This document shows, piece after piece, positions 1 through 8,136 of a stretch of DNA of 22,847 nucleotides (position 1 is the first letter of the stretch; every line of letters begins with the position of its first letter). Position numbers and translations under genes: made by a program. The stretch covers positions 1 through 22,847 of the forward strand of contig CADCPG010000113.1 in the NCBI GenBank assembly GCA_902803255.1, written 5' to 3'. The notes beneath the pieces are model-generated. The model was given only the letters and a program-made list of their open reading frames with translations. It was not told the DNA's origin and searched no databases. Origin of the DNA: an uncultured Ruminococcus sp. (lineage in GTDB: Bacteria; Bacillota; Clostridia; Oscillospirales; CAG-272).

Positions 1-28
1 AAGAGAAAAACCGAAAGGATAATCAGAA

Positions 29-1351
29 ATGGTAAAGATCACCTTCATGGGTGCCGGAAGCACCGTTTTTGCCAAGAACGTCCTCGGGGACGTCATGCTG
101 ACTCCCGCTCTCTGCGATTCCGAGATCGCTCTGTACGACATCGATCCCGAAAGACTCGAAGAATCCTACACTATGGTCTGCTCCCTCAACCGCAACATCA
201 ACGGGAACAGGGCGACCGTCAGGAAATATCTCGGCGTCGGCGAACGCAGAGAAGCGCTGAAGGGCGCCTCGTTCGTCGTCAACGCCATCCAGGTCGGGCT
301 TTACGAGCCGTGCACCGTCACCGATTTCGAGGTTCCGAAGAAATACGGCCTCCGCCAGACGATCGCCGACACCCTCGGCATCGGCGGCATCTTCAGGGCG
401 CTCCGGACCATTCCCGTGCTGTCCGACTTCGCCGAGGACATGTCCGCCGTCTGTCCCGACGCCCTCTTCCTCAACTACACCAACCCGATGGCCATGCTCG
501 CGGGCTACATGCAGAGGTATACCGGTATCCGGACCGTCGGTCTCTGCCACAGCGTGCAGGTGTGCACGAGGACTCTCTTCCGCGAACTCGGCATGGAGCC
601 GGCGGCCCCCGTGTACGAGAAGATCGCCGGCATCAACCACATGGCGTTCCTCCTCGAGTGCCGCGACGCCGAAGGCAACGACCTCTATCCCGAGATCAGA
701 CGCCGCGCCCGCGGGATACTTGAAAACCCGCCCGAGGGCTTCCGCGACCTCGTCAGACTCGAATACATCCGCAGGTTCGGCTATTACGTCACCGAATCGA
801 GCGAGCACAACGCCGAGTACAACTGCTTCTTCATAAAGAGCAAATACCCCGAGCTCATCGACAGATACCGCATCCCGCTCGACGAATATCCGCGCCGCTG
901 CGTGAACCAGATCAACCGCTGGAAGGCGGACCGCGAGAAATACGTTTCGAACGACGTCCAGCACGTCCGCACCGGCGAATACGCCTCCTACATCATGGAG
1001 GCCGTCGTCACGAACAGACCGTACCGCATCGGCGGAAACGTCCTCAACACCGGGCTTATCGACAACCTGCCCGCCGAGGCGTGCGTCGAGGTGCCCTGCC
1101 TCGTCGACAGGGCCGGCATCCAGCCGACTCACGTCGGCCCTCTGCCCGAGATATGCGCGGCGATGAACCGCACCAACATAAACGTCCAGCTGCTCACCAT
1201 CGAGGCCGCGGTCACCAGACGCCGCGAATGCATCTATCAGGCCGCGATGATGGAGCCGCACACCGCCGCGGAGCTCTCGATCGACGATATCGTGGCGCTC
1301 TGCGACGACCTAATCGAGGCTCACAAAGGCTGGCTCCCCGAGTACAAATGA
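29..1351 (+). CDS. melA: GH4 family alpha-galactosidase (NAD- and metal-dependent)
   Basis: Cytoplasmic glycosidase of family GH4, which cleaves alpha-galactosides by an NAD+-dependent oxidation/elimination mechanism needing a divalent metal. The 440-residue protein has the N-terminal Rossmann start with the dinucleotide loop GAGSTVF (residues 8-14), an acidic YDID at the end of beta-2, the LNYTNPM motif (148-154), the metal-binding CHSV motif (173-176) and the INH motif (202-204). Within GH4 the CHSV tetrapeptide is the signature described for alpha-galactosidases, as opposed to CHEV alpha-glucosidases and the CDMP or CN-P phospho-glycosidases. Length matches MelA-type enzymes (about 450). 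The ATG follows a short AGGA box at 16-19. There is no signal peptide, so the substrate must be imported. The stop codon overlaps the start of the next gene (ATGA), so the two are probably co-transcribed. Family is certain; galactoside specificity rests on the motif. Confidence 0.9.
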   Translation: MVKITFMGAGSTVFAKNVLGDVMLTPALCDSEIALYDIDPERLEESYTMVCSLNRNINGNRATVRKYLGVGERREALKGASFVVNAIQVGLYEPCTVTDFEVPKKYGLRQTIADTLGIGGIFRALRTIPVLSDFAEDMSAVCPDALFLNYTNPMAMLAGYMQRYTGIRTVGLCHSVQVCTRTLFRELGMEPAAPVYEKIAGINHMAFLLECRDAEGNDLYPEIRRRARGILENPPEGFRDLVRLEYIRRFGYYVTESSEHNAEYNCFFIKSKYPELIDRYRIPLDEYPRRCVNQINRWKADREKYVSNDVQHVRTGEYASYIMEAVVTNRPYRIGGNVLNTGLIDNLPAEACVEVPCLVDRAGIQPTHVGPLPEICAAMNRTNINVQLLTIEAAVTRRRECIYQAAMMEPHTAAELSIDDIVALCDDLIEAHKGWLPEYK

Positions 1352-3186
1352 AAAACACCCGCCGTCTGTACCTGCGGCGGATCCTCGCCGCGGCGCTGAC
1401 GCTGCTTGCCGCGTTCTGCGCCGCGGCCGTTTCGGCGGCCGCGACGTCGGGCGAGGACACGACGCCGGAGGTGCCCATAGTGAGCGCCGTCATAACCGGC
1501 GTCAGGATCGGCAAAGCGCCCGATAAAACCGAATATTACGTCGGAGAAGACCTCTCGGTCGCGGGTGCCGAACTGCTGATAGAGTACAGCGACGGGAGAG
1601 TCGAGAGCGCCGCCGTGAGGGAGGACTGGTGCTCGGGATTCGACGCCTACACCGCCGGAAGCTGCGAGGTCACCGTGACGTACCCCGAGGGCGGCAGCCC
1701 CGTGACGTTCACCGTGAGCATAGTGAGGCCGTCGGTCTCGTTCATAACCGTGAAGAAGCTGCCCGACCGGACTTCGTACTATACCGGACAGACCTTCTCG
1801 AGCGACGGGATCTCGGTCATGGCAACATACAACAACGGATACACCGAGGACGTCACGCCCGACGTGACCTTTTCGGGCACCGACCTCTCCGAGGCTTCGA
1901 ACAGCCACAGGATAACCGTCGTGCTACGGTCGGACGGCAAGCAGTTCACGGCATCCTTCAACGTGAAGGTGATCGCGAGAGCTCCGGCGTCGCTTAAGAT
2001 AGTGAAGGCGCCGGCGAAGACAGAGTACGGCGACGGCGATCCATTCGACCCGTCCGGCATCGAACTGTCTGTCGTATACAACGACGGCAGCGCCGAGACC
2101 CCGGCCGCGGACGAAGTTAAATATACGGGATTCGATTCGTCGAAACTGGGCGCCGGGACCGTCACCGCGACGGCCAGGGGCGTGAGCGCGGGATTCGGGA
2201 TAAATATCGTCCTGTCGGCCGCGCACGTGCACACTGCCTCGGCTCCCGAGACCGTCACACCCGCCACATGCACCGCGTCGGGTTCGACGAGGGTGCTCTG
2301 CTCGGTCTGCGGACAGATCGTCAGCACCGGCATCATACCCGCGACCGGACACAAGTTCGGCGAGTGGGTGACCGAAGTCCCCGCGACTCCGGGAACGGCG
2401 GGGAAGAAGAGCCGGACCTGCACGGTGTGCGGATTTGCCGAGAGCGAGGACATTCCCCCGCTGTCGGCGAGGGCGGTATCGGCGGACGGCCGCTTCAGCG
2501 TGACGCTGAAGGACGGAGGCATGACCGAAGACAGCTGTTTCCCCGCGGGTACCGAACTTGCGTTCACCGACATCCTGCCCGTTCTTACGAACGCCGAAAG
2601 AGATAAGTACGCCGCCGCCGCCGGCGAGCGCGACGGGACCGTGATCTCGGTCTTCTCGGCCGAATTCAAGCTCCCCGGAGGCGCAAAGCTCCCGTCAGGC
2701 GATGCGAAGGCCGTCCTCTTCTTCGACGCCGCGGCCCACCCGGAATATGTCAAATATCTGCTGTTCACGGGCGACGGAGTGCTCTTCGCCTTGCCGCAGG
2801 ACGGCAGATTCGAATTCGACACCGCCCTGCCCGGCGGATTCCCGGGCGGGATTGCGACATTTGTGCTCGCCAGCGTCAGGGCTCCAGTGACGCAGCCCCC
2901 GGAGACGTCGGAGCCGCCGGCGCCGGATACCCTGCCGGCCACGTCGAAGGAGACAGAACCCCCGGAGCCCGGCACAGGCACGCAGCAGCCCGACGCTGCG
3001 TCGCACGAGCCTCCCGACAGGTCGCACGATCCCGAAGAGACGACAGAAGCCGAAGAGACCGGCGGCTCCGTCGACACCGAAAAGCTCGGAAAGATCTTCG
3101 GCGGATCGGGTCTGCTCACGGCCGGGCTGTTCGTGACGGCGCTTGCCGTGGCGTTCGTATACAGAAAATTCCTTTACAGGCGCTGA
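1348..3186 (+). CDS. Secreted, membrane-anchored surface protein with three bacterial Ig-like domains
   Basis: Predicted extracellular protein of 612 residues, starting at the ATG inside the ATGA overlap; a longer frame to 1081 lies wholly inside the upstream gene. Residues 1-32 form a signal peptide (KNTRR then an Ala/Leu core). Three related Ig-like (Big_3 type) units follow at about 46-128, 133-209 and 213-291, each opening with a phrase such as KAPDKTEYYVGE, KLPDRTSYYTGQ or KAPAKTEYGDGD and continuing with Y-[SN]-[DN]-G. Residues about 296-372 hold two Cys-x2-Cys segments (CSVCG, CTVCG) of the kind common in clostridial surface proteins. A beta-rich region (373-512) leads to a Pro/Thr/Glu linker (512-576), a transmembrane helix (586-606) and a basic tail. 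No C-terminal LPxTG is present, so anchoring is by the helix. Probably adhesive or sugar-binding; ligand unknown. Confidence 0.85.
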   Translation: MKNTRRLYLRRILAAALTLLAAFCAAAVSAAATSGEDTTPEVPIVSAVITGVRIGKAPDKTEYYVGEDLSVAGAELLIEYSDGRVESAAVREDWCSGFDAYTAGSCEVTVTYPEGGSPVTFTVSIVRPSVSFITVKKLPDRTSYYTGQTFSSDGISVMATYNNGYTEDVTPDVTFSGTDLSEASNSHRITVVLRSDGKQFTASFNVKVIARAPASLKIVKAPAKTEYGDGDPFDPSGIELSVVYNDGSAETPAADEVKYTGFDSSKLGAGTVTATARGVSAGFGINIVLSAAHVHTASAPETVTPATCTASGSTRVLCSVCGQIVSTGIIPATGHKFGEWVTEVPATPGTAGKKSRTCTVCGFAESEDIPPLSARAVSADGRFSVTLKDGGMTEDSCFPAGTELAFTDILPVLTNAERDKYAAAAGERDGTVISVFSAEFKLPGGAKLPSGDAKAVLFFDAAAHPEYVKYLLFTGDGVLFALPQDGRFEFDTALPGGFPGGIATFVLASVRAPVTQPPETSEPPAPDTLPATSKETEPPEPGTGTQQPDAASHEPPDRSHDPEETTEAEETGGSVDTEKLGKIFGGSGLLTAGLFVTALAVAFVYRKFLYRR

Positions 3187-3202
3187 TCCGGTATAAACAG
3201 GA

Positions 3203-3237
3203 GAACCGGGCTGTCCGATCATCGGACAGCCCGGTTC
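3203..3237. terminator. Perfect 17-bp hairpin between convergent genes (candidate bidirectional terminator)
   Basis: The arms at 3203-3219 and 3221-3237 are exact reverse complements, GC-rich, with one unpaired base between them; in RNA the inner AU-containing pairs would open into a loop. It lies 16 bases after the stop of the Ig-like protein gene and about 70 bases beyond the end of the opposing RNase Y gene. Neither side has a real T-run, so its efficiency as an intrinsic terminator is uncertain; it may instead stabilise 3' ends. Confidence 0.6.
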
Positions 3238-3306
3238 GCTATAGGGAAACGCGAAACACCGCGTGTTTATTCAATCTTGCTCTATAATCTATATGTCTAT
3301 ATAAAT

Positions 3307-4905
3307 TTATTTGGCATAATCGACCGCTCTTGATTCGCGGATCAGATTTACCTTGATCTGGCCGGGGTATTTGACCTCTTCCTTGATCTTTTGAGCTATA
3401 TCCCTTGCGATGACGACCATTCCCTGATCGCTCACATCCTCGGGTTTTATCATGACGCGGAGCTCGCGTCCCGCCTGGATGGCGTAGGCTTTTTCGACGC
3501 CCCTGAAACCGGTCGCGATCTCTTCGAGCTTCTCGAGCCGCTTGATGTAGTTCTCGAGGTCCTCGCGTCTCGCGCCGGGTCTTGCCGCCGATATCGCGTC
3601 GGCTGCCTGGACGATGACGGCGATCGCGGTTTTAGGTTCTACGTCGTTGTGGTGAGCTTCGATGGCGTGGATGACCTCGCGGCTCTCCTTGTACTTCTTG
3701 GCCGCGTTCACTCCGATCTCGACGTGCGTACCTTCGACGTCGTGAGGGAAGGCCTTGCCTATATCGTGCAGAAGTCCGGCTCTCCTTGCCGTCGCGGCAT
3801 CCACGCCGAGTTCTTCGGCCATGATACCGGACAGGAAAGCGACCTCGACCGAATGCCGGAGCACGTTCTGACCGTAGCTCGTTCTGTAGCGCAGACGTCC
3901 GAGCAGCTTGACGAGCTCCGGATTGAGTCCGTGCACTCCCACTTCGAACGTCGCGCGCTCGCCCGCCTGCTTGATGCCGGCTTCGACTTCGCGCTTGACC
4001 TTTTCGTACATCTCTTCGATGCGAGCGGGATGGATCCTTCCGTCGCTGATCAGCTTTTCAAGGACCTGTCTGGCGATCTCGCGTCTGACCGGATCGAAAC
4101 CGGAGACGGTGATCGCGTCGGGTGTGTCGTCGATGATCAGCTCGACGCCGGTGAGCGTTTCGAGCTTCTGGATGTTGCGTCCCTCGCGTCCGATTATGCG
4201 CCCTTTCATCTCCTCGTTGGGGATCTGGACGGTGCTGACGGTCGAATCGGACACCTGGTCCACCGCGCACCGCTGGATCGCGAGAGTGATGATGTTTCTG
4301 GCCTTTTCGTCGGACGTTTCCTTGAATTCCTCTTCCAGCTCGCAGAGCCGCTGAGCGAATTCGAATTTGACTTTCTCCTCCATTCCCGCCATCAGGCGCT
4401 CGCGCGCCTCCTCGACGGACAGGCCGGAGATCTCCTCAAGAGCGTGCTGCTGTTTTTCCAGAGCCTCTTCGGCTTCCTGTCTGACGGCTTCGACGTCCTT
4501 GAGTTTTTTGTCAAGTGTCTCGTTCTTCTTTTCGAGCTGCTCCGTCTTCTTGTCGAGAGCGGCTTCCTTCTGCGTAAGTCTGTTTTCAGACCTCGAGACC
4601 TCGGCCCTGCGCTCCTTTATCTCGCGTTCGCTCTCGCTCCGCTGGCGGTTTATCTCCCGCTGGGCGTCGACGATCATCTTCTGCGAGTCGAGCGTGGCCT
4701 TGACCCTGGCTTCTTCCTCTATCTTACGCGCTTTTTCCTCCGCCGCGCTGATCTTGCCGGCCGCGATCCGCGTATTCTCCTCGGCGATACCGTTCAGTCT
4801 CTTCTCCTTGGCTTTTCTCCAGGCGATCCCGGACAGTATGCCGATAAGTACGCCGATCAGGGCGGCTCCGACGCTGCAGAGGATAAGCTTGAGTGTTTCT
4901 CCCAT
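3307..4905 (-). CDS. rny: Ribonuclease Y
   Basis: Membrane-anchored endoribonuclease that starts mRNA decay in Bacillota. The 532-residue protein has the classical layout: an N-terminal transmembrane helix (about residues 5-28), a long Glu/Lys/Arg-rich coiled coil (about 30-200), a KH RNA-binding domain with the loop IIGREGRNIQ (about 220-285), and an HD phosphohydrolase domain with LRHSVEVAFL and the LLHDIGKA metal-binding motif (about 350-440), then the conserved tail ending RAVDYAK. Length is close to the usual 515-525. A frame extending to 4944 exists, but the ATG at 4905 is preceded by an AGGAGGTG box seven bases upstream and gives the normal start, MGETLK. It is transcribed alone from its own consensus promoter, divergent from the CarD gene. 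Confidence 0.98.
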   Translation of the reverse strand: MGETLKLILCSVGAALIGVLIGILSGIAWRKAKEKRLNGIAEENTRIAAGKISAAEEKARKIEEEARVKATLDSQKMIVDAQREINRQRSESEREIKERRAEVSRSENRLTQKEAALDKKTEQLEKKNETLDKKLKDVEAVRQEAEEALEKQQHALEEISGLSVEEARERLMAGMEEKVKFEFAQRLCELEEEFKETSDEKARNIITLAIQRCAVDQVSDSTVSTVQIPNEEMKGRIIGREGRNIQKLETLTGVELIIDDTPDAITVSGFDPVRREIARQVLEKLISDGRIHPARIEEMYEKVKREVEAGIKQAGERATFEVGVHGLNPELVKLLGRLRYRTSYGQNVLRHSVEVAFLSGIMAEELGVDAATARRAGLLHDIGKAFPHDVEGTHVEIGVNAAKKYKESREVIHAIEAHHNDVEPKTAIAVIVQAADAISAARPGARREDLENYIKRLEKLEEIATGFRGVEKAYAIQAGRELRVMIKPEDVSDQGMVVIARDIAQKIKEEVKYPGQIKVNLIRESRAVDYAK

Positions 4906-4975
4906 AAGACACCTCCTCTGTTCTGTTTTCAAAAATCTGTTCAATGAGTTTGAGCCCGCAGACTCAAATCATAAT

Positions 4976-5004
4976 ATTATACAATGAAATCCGCAGTTTG
5001 TCAA
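4976..5004 (-). promoter_or_regulatory. Sigma-A promoter of rny
   Basis: Read on the minus strand, a perfect -35 TTGACA (4999-5004) and a perfect -10 TATAAT (4976-4981) are separated by exactly 17 bases. Transcription would start near 4969, giving a leader of about 65 nt before the RNase Y start codon. Confidence 0.88.
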
Positions 5005-5118
5005 CAATTATATTCAAAGCCGGACGGGCGTCGCTTCTTCCGGAACGGCAAGGCCGGCCGCCCGTGAAAAAGAGTGACGGTATTGTGAAAATCATAAGTG
5101 TTTCCGGCGAAAAAGCGC

Positions 5119-5147
5119 TTGACAAACAGAAAAATTAATAGTATAAT
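5119..5147 (+). promoter_or_regulatory. Sigma-A promoter of the CarD-family gene
   Basis: Perfect TTGACA (5119-5124) and perfect TATAAT (5142-5147) with a 17-base spacer. Transcription would start near 5154, leaving a leader of about 113 nt. The sequence just upstream of the -35 (CCGGCGAAAAAGCGC) resembles that upstream of the promoter at 8137. Confidence 0.9.
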
Positions 5148-5266
5148 ACACATAGGTAAAAATGGGGGAAGATTTAGCCGGAAGAGTTTTAAAACGAAAA
5201 AACGGCTTAAAAATGTCATTTCGGGCCTGAGCTGATCTCAACGGCGAGCAAACGGGAGGTGAGAAG

Positions 5267-5806
5267 ATGTACGGTATCGGAGAACACGTCATATACGGGA
5301 CCAACGGGATCTGCCGGGTGGGAAAGGTGTGCCGGTCGCCGTTCGATCCGTCCGACAGCCGCCTTTTCTACGTGCTGTATCCGCTGTTCGACCTTTCGAA
5401 CTCGGTGATCTACACCCCTGTCGACAACCCCGCGGTCGTGATGAGACCTCCGGTGTCGAAGAAGGAAGCCGAAGATCTCTTCGGTATGATCCCCGAGCTC
5501 GACATAATCACCGTCCCCGAGGAAAAGAAGCGGAAAGACTACTACCGCGAGGCCGTCCGGACCACGATGCTCACCGAGTATATCAGGGTCATAAAGACCG
5601 TTGTCAGGCGCAGGGCGGAGTTCAAGAAGATGCGCAGGCGGCTGCCCGACCTCGACAACGATTTCGAGCACACCTCGCGCAACTGCCTCTACGGGGAGAT
5701 CGCCGACGTCCTCGGCATCGACAGGGAAGAGGTGCACCGCAGGATAAAGGAGCTCACCGAGAACAGCACCGATGCGCCGGCGGCAAAGACCGCGGCAGCC
5801 GACTGA
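5267..5806 (+). CDS. CarD/CdnL-family transcriptional regulator
   Basis: Predicted cytoplasmic protein of 179 residues. Its N-terminal part (about 1-65) matches the CarD_CdnL_TRCF RNA-polymerase-interaction domain: MYGIGEHVIYGTNGICRVGKV, then FYVLYPLFD and a VIYTPVDN strand. The remainder (about 70-175) is the basic, alpha-helical part typical of the family, with a KKEAEDLF helix, a run of Arg/Lys and an IADVLGIDREEVHRRIKEL helix. CarD/CdnL proteins bind the RNA polymerase beta subunit and promoter DNA and tune open-complex stability, often at rRNA and housekeeping promoters. The start is secured by a GGGAGGTGAG box just upstream. The gene has its own consensus promoter and ends at a shared hairpin, so it is probably monocistronic. 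Its targets cannot be read from the sequence. Confidence 0.92.
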   Translation: MYGIGEHVIYGTNGICRVGKVCRSPFDPSDSRLFYVLYPLFDLSNSVIYTPVDNPAVVMRPPVSKKEAEDLFGMIPELDIITVPEEKKRKDYYREAVRTTMLTEYIRVIKTVVRRRAEFKKMRRRLPDLDNDFEHTSRNCLYGEIADVLGIDREEVHRRIKELTENSTDAPAAKTAAAD

Positions 5807-5820
5807 AAATAGAATACCGG

Positions 5821-5849
5821 TCGCCCGGACGGCTCTGCCGTCCGGGCGA
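5821..5849. terminator. GC-rich hairpin shared by convergent genes
   Basis: Arms at 5821-5833 and 5837-5849 pair perfectly over 13 bp around a 3-base loop. The hairpin lies 14 bases after the CarD stop and 6 bases after the stop of the opposing CsaB fusion. T-runs are poor on both sides, so termination is likely but not certain. Confidence 0.65.
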
Positions 5850-5855
5850 AACTGT

Positions 5856-8024
5856 TCATTCCATTCTGTAGAGACGTTCCTCCGCCTCAAGATCGGCGGA
5901 GAGGCGCAGCGAAAGAGCGGCGGTGCGCTCCCGCAGGGAGGCCCGCGGCGGCAGGTCGCGCGCGGCGGCGGCGAGCCGCCGCGCGAGGCCGGGACCCGGC
6001 TCGGCGCACGGGAGTCCCGCCTCTTTCGCGAATGACGATACCTTGGGATCGTAGCTCACGCATACTGCCGGGGTCCCGGCAGCCGCCGCGAGCAGCGCGG
6101 CGTGCAGCCTTACGGCTGCCACCGCCTCCGCGCCGGCGGCGAGCGTCATGATCTGCCCCGGTGTCAGGCCCTCGAGCAGGACGCCGCCCGACGCGGCGGC
6201 CCCCGCCGCGCAGACGCCGCGGTCTTCGGGGGACATGGTGAACCAGACGGTCGTGCAGCCGGGACGGCCGCGCGCCGTCTCCGAGACCGCGGCCGCGATC
6301 TCTTCGGCAAATTCGAGGTTCCCGCGCCTTCCCGCTCCGGTGAGCTCCCTCGCCGATACCGCGATATATGCTTCTCCAGCGGGCAGCGCTCCCTCCGGCA
6401 GCGGCTCCGGCCGCGTCAGCAGCGCCGCGTCGGCAGAAAGATAAAATCTGTCTTTTTCTCCTCCGGCCGTCCCGGACAGTTCCTCCGCCAGGGCGAGCGA
6501 CTCCCTGTCTCTGAATCCCGCGGCGTCGGCTGACGCCACGATCTTCGCCGCGGTCTTTTTTGCCCGCTCTCCGTCGAGCGGGCCGAGGCCGCCTCCCCTG
6601 ATCATCCGTCTGCATCCGTATCTTCCCGCCGCCCCGAAGAGCCAGGAATAGTATACAAGCGAGCGCGTGCTGGTCCTGTTCTGCAACAGCGAGCCGCCGC
6701 AGAGCACGAAAAGCCGGCTCTTTTTCATGGCATCCCTCACGGCGAACGGCGACAGCCTTCTCACCGGGACGACTCCGCACGGGATGCCGGCGGTCTTTTT
6801 CCCCCCGCGGGCTACCGCGAAGATCTCCGCGGCCGGGAAACTCTCCCGCAGGTGCTCTGCAGCGGCGGCGAGCGTCGCGTCGTCACCTGCGTTGCGCGCT
6901 CCGAAATAACCGCAGAGCAGTATCCCCGGCCGGCATTCGTCCGCCACGCGCCTGTATACTCGGACCGTCCGCGCGGCGGTGTCCTTTATGTCGTGATGCT
7001 CTTTTGCAAGGCGCCGGGCAAACTCTCCCGCGGCTTTCCGTGCTTCACCGTCTTCAAGCAGGAGAGAAAGGGAGGACAGAAGTGAGGCTCCGGATGCGCG
7101 GGGTATCAGATTCGATCTCTCGGCCTCCCCGGCGTTTTCTTCGCAGAGTATCCCGCCGCAGTCACCGCTCCCCGAGAGCAGTATCACGGGCAGCCCCGCG
7201 GCTGCCGCCTCGACGGCCGATCTCGAGGATCCCGCGAAGACGTCGGCTTCCCGGAGCAGCATTCCGGTCTCCGCGGTACCGCCCGCGAACGCGATGTCCG
7301 GTCTCATGCCCCGGGCTGCCGCAAGCGACCGGGCCAGTGCGTGTTTCCGGATATCACCCTCCGCGTCTCCGCATCCGGCCAGCGTCAGCCTTATGTCTTT
7401 TCCGGGGTGCGTATTTTTAAGATCGAAGACCGCGTCGATCAGCAGAACGGCGGCCTTTTCGTTGTCGCGGTCGAGCCGCATAGCGGCAGCGACGGAAAAC
7501 ATCCCGCCGCCGTGCCCCGCGGCCATCTGTTCCGGGATCTCGACGCCGTTCTTTATCACGTCGATGCTCCCGCTCTTCAGCCGGTAGTTCCCGGCGAGCC
7601 ATCCGGCGAGCTCTTCGCTCACCGCGACTGTCCTCTTTCCCCAGAACGTCAGAGGCCCCGCAGGCGGCACCGGGTCGTAAAAGCCGTGCGCCGTCGTGAC
7701 GCAGGGCGGAAATCCCGCTCTGTGAGAGAGGGTGCCGCAAATGAAGGCAGGTATCCTTCCGTGGGCGTGGACGATGTCCGCCCTCATCATGCGGGCGAGC
7801 CGGAGAAGGCCTCTGCGCGACACCGACACCGAGACCGGATCGCGTCTGTCGAGAGGCAGGACCGTATGGGGGATGCCGGACTCTTTGAGCTTCCGGGCGA
7901 GGATCCCGCCGGAAGAAGCGGCCTCCACTCTGTGTCCCAGCCTTTTCAGTTCTCTCGCGAGGGTGAGGACGTGCGTTTCCGCGCCGCCGATGCCCATACG
8001 CGTCGTGCATATAAGAATGTTCAG
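5856..8024 (-). CDS. csaB: Fusion of GT4 glycosyltransferase and CsaB-type polysaccharide pyruvyl transferase
   Basis: One 722-residue chain joins two enzymes. Residues 1 to about 360 are a GT-B fold glycosyltransferase (GT4-like): LNILICTTRMGIGGAETHV at the N-terminus, DIVHAHGRIPAF, a VIKNGVEIP loop, and a donor-site segment VFAGSSRSAVEAAAAGLPVI. Residues from about 366 match CsaB: GILLCGYFGARNAGDDATL, then FVLCGGSLLQNRTSTRSLVYY, GGGLGPL, and near the end AVRLHAALLAAAAGTP followed by SYDPKV. CsaB ketal-pyruvylates secondary cell-wall polysaccharide, the ligand of S-layer-homology domains; the glycosyltransferase half may build the same polymer. No transmembrane helix is seen. In-frame ATGs at 8111 and 8189 overlap or lie upstream of the promoter, so the CTG at 8024, eight bases after GGGAGG (8033-8038), is preferred. 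Family calls are firm; the start and the substrate are inferred. Confidence 0.85.
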   Translation of the reverse strand: MNILICTTRMGIGGAETHVLTLARELKRLGHRVEAASSGGILARKLKESGIPHTVLPLDRRDPVSVSVSRRGLLRLARMMRADIVHAHGRIPAFICGTLSHRAGFPPCVTTAHGFYDPVPPAGPLTFWGKRTVAVSEELAGWLAGNYRLKSGSIDVIKNGVEIPEQMAAGHGGGMFSVAAAMRLDRDNEKAAVLLIDAVFDLKNTHPGKDIRLTLAGCGDAEGDIRKHALARSLAAARGMRPDIAFAGGTAETGMLLREADVFAGSSRSAVEAAAAGLPVILLSGSGDCGGILCEENAGEAERSNLIPRASGASLLSSLSLLLEDGEARKAAGEFARRLAKEHHDIKDTAARTVRVYRRVADECRPGILLCGYFGARNAGDDATLAAAAEHLRESFPAAEIFAVARGGKKTAGIPCGVVPVRRLSPFAVRDAMKKSRLFVLCGGSLLQNRTSTRSLVYYSWLFGAAGRYGCRRMIRGGGLGPLDGERAKKTAAKIVASADAAGFRDRESLALAEELSGTAGGEKDRFYLSADAALLTRPEPLPEGALPAGEAYIAVSARELTGAGRRGNLEFAEEIAAAVSETARGRPGCTTVWFTMSPEDRGVCAAGAAASGGVLLEGLTPGQIMTLAAGAEAVAAVRLHAALLAAAAGTPAVCVSYDPKVSSFAKEAGLPCAEPGPGLARRLAAAARDLPPRASLRERTAALSLRLSADLEAEERLYRME

Positions 8025-8079
8025 CGCCCTCGCCTCCCGTGCCGGATTCCGCGCGGCGCGCAGTGCGCCCGCTTCATAA

Positions 8080-8108
8080 ATTATACAATAAAACCTCCGA
8101 AAAGTCCA
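8080..8108 (-). promoter_or_regulatory. Promoter of the GT4-CsaB fusion gene
   Basis: On the minus strand, TGGACT (8103-8108) and a perfect TATAAT (8080-8085) are spaced by 17 bases. The predicted start near 8073 leaves about 50 nt of leader to the CTG start at 8024 and excludes the upstream ATG codons. Confidence 0.7.
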
Positions 8109-8136
8109 CATCAGAATGTGGCTCCGGAGAAAAGCG

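Larger units (their letters stand above)
4906..5266. other. Divergent control region between rny and the CarD gene
   Basis: This 361-bp gap carries one strong promoter for each flanking gene, with start-point sides facing outward. It also holds a small hairpin in the rny leader (TTTGAG at 4949-4954 against CTCAAA at 4963-4968), an inverted repeat between the promoters (ACGGGCG at 5024-5030 and CGCCCGT at 5059-5065), and a possible 22-codon reading frame in the CarD leader (5162-5230). No RNA gene was recognised. Confidence 0.7.

Noticed and set aside
23..1261. 412-codon minus-strand open frame
   Set aside because: It is antisense to the GH4 gene, whose motifs are intact; the protein shows no family features. 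GC-rich codon usage keeps the opposite strand open.
3046..3186. Sortase anchoring of the Ig-like protein
   Set aside because: A LPATS string occurs at about residues 530-534, but it lies far from the C-terminal helix and lacks the LPxTG threonine-glycine; anchoring by the helix alone is more likely.
3391..4947. 518-codon plus-strand frame
   Set aside because: It is a shadow of RNase Y, which is complete and unmistakable on the minus strand.
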